DNA of 55,709 nucleotides from Caulobacterales bacterium. GTDB lineage: Bacteria > Pseudomonadota > Alphaproteobacteria > Caulobacterales > Caulobacteraceae. The notes under the pieces were generated by a model. That model ran no database searches, had not been told where the DNA came from, and was given only the letters and a program-made list of their open reading frames with translations. Below, one piece after another: positions 50,477-55,709 of the stretch (position 1 is the first letter of the stretch; each line of letters starts with the position of its first letter). The stretch is taken from contig JACPDR010000001.1 of NCBI GenBank assembly GCA_016183935.1, positions 1-55,709 on the forward strand, written 5' to 3'. The position numbers were made by a program, and so were the translations under genes.

Positions 50477-50842
50477 ATGCGCTTCACCAAGGATCACGAG
50501 TGGGTCAGCCTCGACGGCGACGTCGCCACCGTCGGCATCAGCAAGCACGCCGCTGAAGCCCTCGGCGACGTGGTGTTCGTCGAGACCCCGGATGCCGGCA
50601 AGACCGTCGCCAAGGGCGACAGCTTCGCCGTCGTCGAGAGCGTCAAGGCGGCCTCGGACGTCTACGCCCCGGTGTCGGGTGAAGTGGTCGAGGGCAACGC
50701 CGCCCTCGCCTCGGCCCCCGAGACGGTCAACGCCGATCCCGAAGGCGAAGGCTGGTTCGCGAAGATCAAGGTGTCCGACGCCTCGCAGCTCGACGCCCTG
50801 ATGGACCGCGCCGCCTACGACGCCTTCCTCGCCACCCTCTAA
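50477..50842 (+). CDS. gcvH: Glycine cleavage system H protein
   Basis: Lipoyl carrier that shuttles the aminomethyl group between P, T and L proteins. 121 residues: [20 protein letters not shown], then [20 protein letters not shown], with the lipoylated lysine K57 in [20 protein letters not shown], and the C-terminal [15 protein letters not shown]. Intact and of normal length. Start ATG 50477, with AGAGA upstream, 20 bases after the inverted-repeat element. Confidence 0.97.
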   Translation: MRFTKDHEWVSLDGDVATVGISKHAAEALGDVVFVETPDAGKTVAKGDSFAVVESVKAASDVYAPVSGEVVEGNAALASAPETVNADPEGEGWFAKIKVSDASQLDALMDRAAYDAFLATL

Positions 50843-50869
50843 CCTTTCACGCACGGACCTCCCCCCGCC

Positions 50870-52210
50870 ATGCGCTACCTTCCCCTGACGCCCGACGATC
50901 GTACGGCGATGCTCGCCGCCATCGGGGCCAAGTCGATCGACGACCTGTTCGTGGACGTGCCGCAGGCGGCGCGGCGGGAGGGCTTCGTCGACCTGCCCCG
51001 CGTGGCCGGGGAGCTGGAGGTCGAGCGAGCGCTCGGCGCCATGGCGGCGAAGAACACGGCGGCCGGCTCCGCGCCCTTCTTCTGCGGCGCCGGGGCCTAT
51101 CGCCACCATGTGCCGGCGACGGTGGATCACGTGATCCAGCGCTCGGAATTCCTCACCAGCTACACGCCGTACCAGCCCGAGATCGCCCAGGGCACGCTGC
51201 AGTATCTGTACGAGTTCCAGACCCAGGTCGCGAACCTGACCGGCATGCCGGTGGCCAACGCCTCGCTGTATGACGGCTCGACCGCCATGGCCGAGGGCGT
51301 GCTGATGGCCACGCGGGTGACCCGCCGCAACAAGGCGGTGATCTCGGGCGGGGTGCATCCGCACTATGTCGCGGCGACGGAGACCGTGGTGCACGCCGTC
51401 GGCGTCGAGACCCAGGTGCTGGCCGCCGCGGTCGACGCCGAGGCGGACGTCATCGGCCAGATCGGCCCGGACACGGCCTGCGTCGTCGTTCAGACCCCGA
51501 ACGTGTTCGGCACGGCCACCGACGTGACCAAGATCGCCGAGGCGGCTCATGCGGCCGGGGCGCTGCTGATCGTGGTGGTCACCGAGGCGGTGTCGATGGG
51601 CCTGCTCAAGTCGCCGGGCGAAATGGGGGCCGACATCGTCGCCGCCGAGGGCCAGTCGATCGGCAACGCCCTGAACTTCGGCGGCCCCTACGTCGGCTTG
51701 TTCGCCTGCCGCGAGAAGCTGGTGCGCCAGATGCCGGGCCGGCTGACGGGCGAGACGGTGGACGCCGACGGCGAGCGCGGCTTCGTGCTGACCCTGTCGA
51801 CCCGCGAGCAGCACATCCGCCGTGACAAGGCGACCTCGAACATCTGCACCAACTCGGGCCTGTGCACCCTCGCCTTCACCATCCACATGAGCCTGCTGGG
51901 CGAGACGGGGCTGCGCAAGCTGGCCCTGCTGAACCACGAGACGGCCGTGGCGACGCGGGACGCCCTGGCCGCCCTCCCCGGCGTCAAGGTGCTGACCCCG
52001 CGCTTCTTCAACGAGTTCGCCGTGCGGCTGCCGAAGAACGCGGCCGGGGTGGTCGACGCCCTGGCCGCCAGGGGCGTGCTGGCCGGCGTGCCCTACGGCC
52101 GCCTGGCCCCCGCCGCCGGCATGGACGATGTCCTGCTGGTCGCCGCCACCGAGACCACGACCGAGGCGCACATCGCCGCCCTCAAGACCGCCCTGGCGGA
52201 GATCCTCTGA
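50870..52210 (+). CDS. gcvPA: Glycine dehydrogenase (decarboxylating) subunit 1 (alpha)
   Basis: N-terminal half of the split P protein. 446 residues: [100 protein letters not shown]. The split PA/PB form is usual in alphaproteobacteria and Gram-positives. Its TGA overlaps the ATG of gcvPB (TGATG), coupling the two subunits for equal production. Confidence 0.96.
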   Translation: MRYLPLTPDDRTAMLAAIGAKSIDDLFVDVPQAARREGFVDLPRVAGELEVERALGAMAAKNTAAGSAPFFCGAGAYRHHVPATVDHVIQRSEFLTSYTPYQPEIAQGTLQYLYEFQTQVANLTGMPVANASLYDGSTAMAEGVLMATRVTRRNKAVISGGVHPHYVAATETVVHAVGVETQVLAAAVDAEADVIGQIGPDTACVVVQTPNVFGTATDVTKIAEAAHAAGALLIVVVTEAVSMGLLKSPGEMGADIVAAEGQSIGNALNFGGPYVGLFACREKLVRQMPGRLTGETVDADGERGFVLTLSTREQHIRRDKATSNICTNSGLCTLAFTIHMSLLGETGLRKLALLNHETAVATRDALAALPGVKVLTPRFFNEFAVRLPKNAAGVVDALAARGVLAGVPYGRLAPAAGMDDVLLVAATETTTEAHIAALKTALAEIL

Positions 52211-53787
52211 TGAGCACCATGAACACCGTCGGCCGCCCGACCACGCCGAACGCCATCGAGCACGACTACAAGCATCCGACCCTGACCGGCGGACGCGGCC
52301 TGCTGCAGGACGAGCACCTGATCTTCGAGAGCGACGGCTGGGGCAAGACCGGCGTCGACCTGCCGGAGCCCAAGGGCGATGGCTCTGATCTGGGCGACCT
52401 GGTGCGCAAGGATCCGATCGGCCTGCCGGGGCTGAGCGAGCCCGAGGCGATGCGGCACTATGTGCGGCTGAGCCAGAAGAACCACGCCATCGACCTGGCC
52501 ATCTATCCGCTGGGCTCGTGCACGATGAAGCATAACCCGCGCCTGAACGAGAAGATGGCCCGCCTGCCGGGCTTCTCGGACATCCACCCGCTGCAGCCGC
52601 AGTCCACGGTGCAGGGCGCGCTGGAGCTGATGGACCAGCTGGCTCACTGGCTGAAGACCCTGACCGGCATGCCGGCGGTGGCGATGAGCCCCAAGGCGGG
52701 CGCCCACGGCGAACTGTGCGGCCTGATGGCCATCCGCGCCGCTCACGAGGCCTCGGGCGAGCACGTGAAGCGCCGCAAGGTGCTGGTGCCGACCTCGGCC
52801 CACGGCACCAACCCGGCCACCGCCGCCTTCGTCGGCTACACCGTCGTGGAAGTGGCCCAGACCGAGGACGGCCGGGTCGATGTGGCGGACCTGGCGTCCA
52901 AGCTGGGCGACGACGTGGCCGCCATCATGGTGACCAATCCGAACACCTGCGGGCTGTTCGAGCGCGACATTCTGGAGATCAGCCGCCTGACGCATGAGGC
53001 GGGCGCGTATTTCTACTGCGACGGCGCCAACTTCAACGCCATCGTCGGCCGGGTGCGCCCGGGCGACCTGGGCGTCGACGCCATGCACATCAATCTGCAC
53101 AAGACCTTCTCGACGCCACACGGCGGCGGCGGGCCGGGCGCGGGTCCGGTGGTGCTGTCAGAGGCCCTGGCCCCGTTCGCGCCGGCCCCGTGGGTCGTCT
53201 CGGACGGCGACGGCTTCCAGCTTGTCGAGCGGGCCGAGGGCGACGCGGCCCAGGCCTTCGGCCGGCTGTGCGCCTTCCAGGGCCAGATGGGCATGTATGT
53301 CCGGGCGCTCAGCTACATGATGAGCCACGGCTCGGACGGCCTGCGGCAGGTGGCCGAGGACGCGGTGCTGAACGCGAATTACATCAAGGCGCGGCTGCAG
53401 GATCTGATGAGCCCCGCCTTCCCGGAGGGGCCGTGCATGCACGAGGCCCTGTTCGACGACGAATGGCTGAAGGGCACCGAGGTGACCACGCTCGACTTCG
53501 CCAAGGCGATGATCGACGAGGGTTTCCATCCGATGACCATGTATTTCCCGCTGGTCGTCCACGGGGCCATGCTGATCGAGCCGACCGAGACCGAATCGAA
53601 GCAGGAGCTGGACCGCTTCATCGCGGCGATGCGGGCGTTGGCCGAGGCGGCGAAGGCCGGCGACGTCGACCGCTTCAAGGGCGCGCCGTTCCATGCTCCG
53701 CTGCGCCGTCTCGACGAGACCCGCGCCGCCCGTCAGCCGGTGCTGCGCTGGACGGCCCCGGAAGGATCGAACATCGCGGCGGAATAG
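52210..53787 (+). CDS. gcvPB: Glycine dehydrogenase (decarboxylating) subunit 2 (beta)
   Basis: C-terminal half of the P protein, carrying PLP. 525 residues: DLAIYPLGSCTMKHNPRLNE, PQSTVQGALELMDQLAHWLK, MSPKAGAHGELCGLMAIRAA, VPTSAHGTNPATAAFVGY, YCDGANFNAIVGRVRPGDLG, and the PLP lysine in NLHKTFSTPHGGGGPGAGPV. Intact. Last gene of the gcv operon. With gcvT broken, P and H would still be made. Confidence 0.97.
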   Translation: MSTMNTVGRPTTPNAIEHDYKHPTLTGGRGLLQDEHLIFESDGWGKTGVDLPEPKGDGSDLGDLVRKDPIGLPGLSEPEAMRHYVRLSQKNHAIDLAIYPLGSCTMKHNPRLNEKMARLPGFSDIHPLQPQSTVQGALELMDQLAHWLKTLTGMPAVAMSPKAGAHGELCGLMAIRAAHEASGEHVKRRKVLVPTSAHGTNPATAAFVGYTVVEVAQTEDGRVDVADLASKLGDDVAAIMVTNPNTCGLFERDILEISRLTHEAGAYFYCDGANFNAIVGRVRPGDLGVDAMHINLHKTFSTPHGGGGPGAGPVVLSEALAPFAPAPWVVSDGDGFQLVERAEGDAAQAFGRLCAFQGQMGMYVRALSYMMSHGSDGLRQVAEDAVLNANYIKARLQDLMSPAFPEGPCMHEALFDDEWLKGTEVTTLDFAKAMIDEGFHPMTMYFPLVVHGAMLIEPTETESKQELDRFIAAMRALAEAAKAGDVDRFKGAPFHAPLRRLDETRAARQPVLRWTAPEGSNIAAE

Positions 53788-53884
53788 GGGCGCGCACGGC
53801 AATGTGAACGCCGCCCTCCCACATCGGCGTATGCTCAGGTTTGCGTAGTCAGAACCAGAGCAAGCGTTGGGAGGCGCATAGGTC

Positions 53885-54394
53885 ATGATGTCACGCGTAC
53901 AAAAGGGCCTGGTGGCCGGTTTCGCGGCCACGGTCGCCGTCTCGATCCTGGAGGCGGCGAATCTGATCCTGGGGCCATGGGCAGTCAGCTTTCCGCGACT
54001 GCTGTCCGTCATGCTGCAGGCGCCGGACACCATAATCGTCGGCTGGATCGCCCATTTCCTGGTGGGCACGCTGGTCCTCGGACCGCTCTTCGCGATTCTG
54101 TGTCCGCGGTTGCCGACGGATACGGCGGAATCCAAGGGCATCCTGTTCGCGGTCGGCGCCTTCGTGGTGATGGGCCTGACCATCGCGCCCATGGCGGGCG
54201 TCGTGGGCGAACGGCCCGTGGGCATGTTCTTCATGCAGGCGGGCTTCGGCACCTTCGCCTGGATGATCATCACCCACGCCATCTACGGCCTGGTGCTCGG
54301 CAACATCTACGGACGCCTGGCGGGCCGCGGCAAGGAGGCCCATGACCTGATCCACGGCAATCACCATCACCGTCACGGGCCCTATCACGCCTGA
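53885..54394 (+). CDS. Four-span membrane protein, DUF6789-like
   Basis: 169 residues with four hydrophobic segments (about 8-27, 48-70, 84-105, 121-145): GLVAGFAATVAVSILEAANL, WIAHFLVGTLVLGPLFAILC, GAFVVMGLTIAPMAGVVGER, FAWMIITHAIYGLVLGNIYG. The tail is His-rich (HGNHHHRHGPYHA) and may bind metal. Matches small membrane proteins of unknown function. ATG 53885 or 53888; 97 bases after gcvPB, so it may have its own promoter. Confidence 0.75.
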   Translation: MMSRVQKGLVAGFAATVAVSILEAANLILGPWAVSFPRLLSVMLQAPDTIIVGWIAHFLVGTLVLGPLFAILCPRLPTDTAESKGILFAVGAFVVMGLTIAPMAGVVGERPVGMFFMQAGFGTFAWMIITHAIYGLVLGNIYGRLAGRGKEAHDLIHGNHHHRHGPYHA

Positions 54395-54413
54395 GATTCC
54401 GGCCCCGAACGGA

Positions 54414-54449
54414 AAAGGCCCCGCCGGGAAACCGACGGGGCCTTTCTTT
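54414..54449. terminator. Bidirectional terminator between membrane protein and atp genes
   Basis: Ten-base stem AAAGGCCCCG / CGGGGCCTTT with a 12-base loop, followed by CTTTT on the plus strand and, on the minus strand, by CCTTTTCC. Serves the convergent genes at 53885 and 54475. Confidence 0.85.
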
Positions 54450-54474
54450 TACGCCTGGGCCGCCGCGTGGCGCC

Positions 54475-54990
54475 CTAGTTCAGCCGCGTCCCGATCTGGG
54501 CGATGGCGGCGTCGAGCAGGGGGTCGGTCTTCTGGCCGGCCACGCGGGCGGTCAGGATTTGTTCGGCGGCGCGGGCGGCGAGATCGGCTGCGGCGGCCTT
54601 GACCTCGGCCGAAGCCTGGGCCTCGGCCTGGGCGATGCGGCGCTCGGCCAGGGCCTGACGGCGGGCCAGGGTTTCTTCCAGCTTCACCTTGGCCTCGGCC
54701 TCCATGACGCGGGCGTCGTCCTCGGCGGCCCTGAGCATGCCCGCGGCCTGGGCGTCGGCCTCGGCCTTCTCGGCGCGGATCTGGGCCAGCAGGGCCTCGG
54801 CCTCGGCGCGCAGGCGGGTCGCCTCGTCGAGCTCGGCCTGAATTTTGGCGGCCTGGGCGTCAAGCGCCCCGCCGACCATCTTGAAGGCGCCGGTGAAGAC
54901 GCAGATGGCCAGGAACAGGAGCAGGCCGATGCCGACCCACAGTTCGGCGCTCTCGAGGCCGAAGAAGCCCTCTTCGAAGAACATGTTCAT
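54475..54990 (-). CDS. atpF: ATP synthase F0 subunit b
   Basis: Peripheral stalk subunit. 171 residues: short N-terminus ([20 protein letters not shown]), one membrane span at about 18-38 ([16 protein letters not shown]), then a long alanine/glutamate-rich coiled coil ([40 protein letters not shown]). Paired with the b' gene just upstream, one base apart, as in alphaproteobacteria with b/b' heterodimers. Last F0 gene in this orientation. Confidence 0.93.
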   Translation of the reverse strand: MNMFFEEGFFGLESAELWVGIGLLLFLAICVFTGAFKMVGGALDAQAAKIQAELDEATRLRAEAEALLAQIRAEKAEADAQAAGMLRAAEDDARVMEAEAKVKLEETLARRQALAERRIAQAEAQASAEVKAAAADLAARAAEQILTARVAGQKTDPLLDAAIAQIGTRLN

Positions 54991-54991
54991 G

Positions 54992-55585
54992 TCAGGCGGC
55001 TCCCTTGACGGCGGCGGCGGCCTCGGCGGCCGTGGGGGCCTTGCCGGTCAGGCGCTCGACGATGGCCGCGGCCGTGTCGGAGGCGATGGCGCCGACGTTG
55101 GTCATGGCGGCGTCGCGGGTCTTGCCGATGGCGGCCTCGGCCTCGGCGATGCGGGCGTTGACCACGGCTTCCTCGGCGGCGGCGCGGGCGTTGGCCTCGT
55201 CGGTGACGCGGGCCTTGGCGGCGGCGGCGGTGGCGCGCGAGGAGGCGCGGGCCTGCTCGACCTCGGCCTTGGCGGCCTCGGCCTGGCCGGCGGCCTCGGC
55301 CTGGACCTGACGGGCAGTGGCGATGGCGGTGGAGATGGTCTGTTCGCGCTCGTCGAACACCCGGCGCAGGCGCGGGGCGAAGACCTTGGCGATCAGGAAA
55401 TACAGGAGGGCGAACAGGAAGATCAGATAGACGATCTGCCCGACCCAGTGCTGGAACTCGAACTGCGGCAGGCCGCCGGACTCGTGCGCGCCGCCGTGGG
55501 CGGCTTCGGTCGCGGCGTGCGTGTCCTCGATCGCGACCGGGTGGGACGCGTCTGCGGGCAGAACGGGATGGGCTGTCGTGGTCAT
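54992..55585 (-). CDS. atpG: ATP synthase F0 subunit b'
   Basis: 197 residues. A hydrophilic N-terminal extension ([20 protein letters not shown]) is followed by [20 protein letters not shown], a membrane span with the [18 protein letters not shown] junction that characterises b', then a coiled coil of Ala, Glu and Arg. Pairs with b to hold F1. In the order c-b'-b, transcribed leftward. The symbol for b' varies (atpG, atpF2, atpX). Confidence 0.92.
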   Translation of the reverse strand: MTTTAHPVLPADASHPVAIEDTHAATEAAHGGAHESGGLPQFEFQHWVGQIVYLIFLFALLYFLIAKVFAPRLRRVFDEREQTISTAIATARQVQAEAAGQAEAAKAEVEQARASSRATAAAAKARVTDEANARAAAEEAVVNARIAEAEAAIGKTRDAAMTNVGAIASDTAAAIVERLTGKAPTAAEAAAAVKGAA

Positions 55586-55629
55586 CTGTCGCCTGGTCGT
55601 TGGGCTACGGTCGATCGGTCAGCGACGAC

Positions 55630-55658
55630 GGCGCGGCCTGCGCAAGGCAGGCCGCGCC
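55630..55658. promoter_or_regulatory. Stem-loop between atpE and the b' gene
   Basis: Perfect 12-base stem GGCGCGGCCTGC / GCAGGCCGCGCC with a five-base loop, in the 90-base gap between the c and b' coding regions. No T-tract. In many bacteria a stem after atpE protects its mRNA so that many c subunits are made per b; that role is inferred here. Confidence 0.7.
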
Positions 55659-55675
55659 GCAGCCGGAGGACGAAA

Positions 55676-55709
55676 TCAGGCCGAGTACAGCAGGATGCCG
55701 AGCACGAAC
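55676..55709 (-). CDS. atpE: ATP synthase F0 subunit c (C-terminal end only)
   Basis: The last codons on the minus strand read FVLGILLYSA and stop at TGA 55676, the usual end of the second helix of an alphaproteobacterial c subunit. The rest lies beyond the window. Order and spacing with b' and b support the call. The c-ring rotates as protons pass. Confidence 0.8.
   Translation of the reverse strand, partial: FVLGILLYSA

Overview
The window is a high-G+C, gene-dense stretch of an alphaproteobacterial chromosome, most likely Caulobacterales and probably Brevundimonas or a close relative. This rests on protein sequence character (PanD, cytochrome bc1, split glycine decarboxylase, ATP synthase b/b' pair, HWE kinase, Tdh/Kbl) and on the mraZ-side dcw cluster lying near rnpB. 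The genus is an inference from memory of the families, not a search result. All but one or two regions look like ordinary core chromosome.

Layout. 1-7909 (minus): the start of the division and cell-wall (dcw) cluster, mraZ-rsmH-ftsL-ftsI-murE-murF-mraY-murD (murD cut by the window edge), tightly overlapped and preceded by a four-repeat MraZ operator. 8026-9657: a visibly AT-richer islet with a membrane protein, two tiny ORFs that share a stop palindrome, and the 3' stump of an IS1595-like transposase lying directly against rnpB. 9658-11641 (minus): rnpB, a small protein, an AmiD-like amidase and a membrane protein. 11750-18254: sppA, panD, a SIMPL protein, a CAU tRNA whose 3' end overlaps a secreted beta-helix protein, and a Sel1-repeat protein. 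18518-21810 (plus): free-methionine sulfoxide reductase, SDR, CoA-ester lyase, FabH-like synthase. 21817-26255 (minus): RidA-like protein, two paralogous M28 peptidases, a secreted protein. 26379-29145 (minus): petABC encoding the bc1 complex. 29342-36269: trmL, HWE kinase, dipeptidase, a 9-bp tandem repeat, hemF and a hybrid kinase. 36344-44223: amidotransferase, rlmJ, topoisomerase IB, tdh-kbl, a lipoprotein and ispH. 44384-48996: secreted protein, argS, adenine deaminase, and a gene interrupted by an amber codon. 49004-53787 (plus): glycine riboswitch and the gcvT-gcvH-gcvPA-gcvPB operon. 53885-55709: a membrane protein and the ATP synthase F0 genes b, b' and c.

The strongest anomaly is gcvT. 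Its reading frame is broken and roughly 16 conserved residues are missing at the break, although the riboswitch and gcvH/gcvPA/gcvPB around it are intact. Other notable points are a threonine dehydrogenase lacking all four structural-zinc cysteines, the phased TGGG operator upstream of mraZ, an inverted-repeat element inside the gcv operon, a 9-bp minisatellite upstream of hemF, and several stem-loops placed at translation starts. I did not find a convincing new multi-gene defence or biosynthetic system. The islet at 8026-9657 is the only clearly accessory region.
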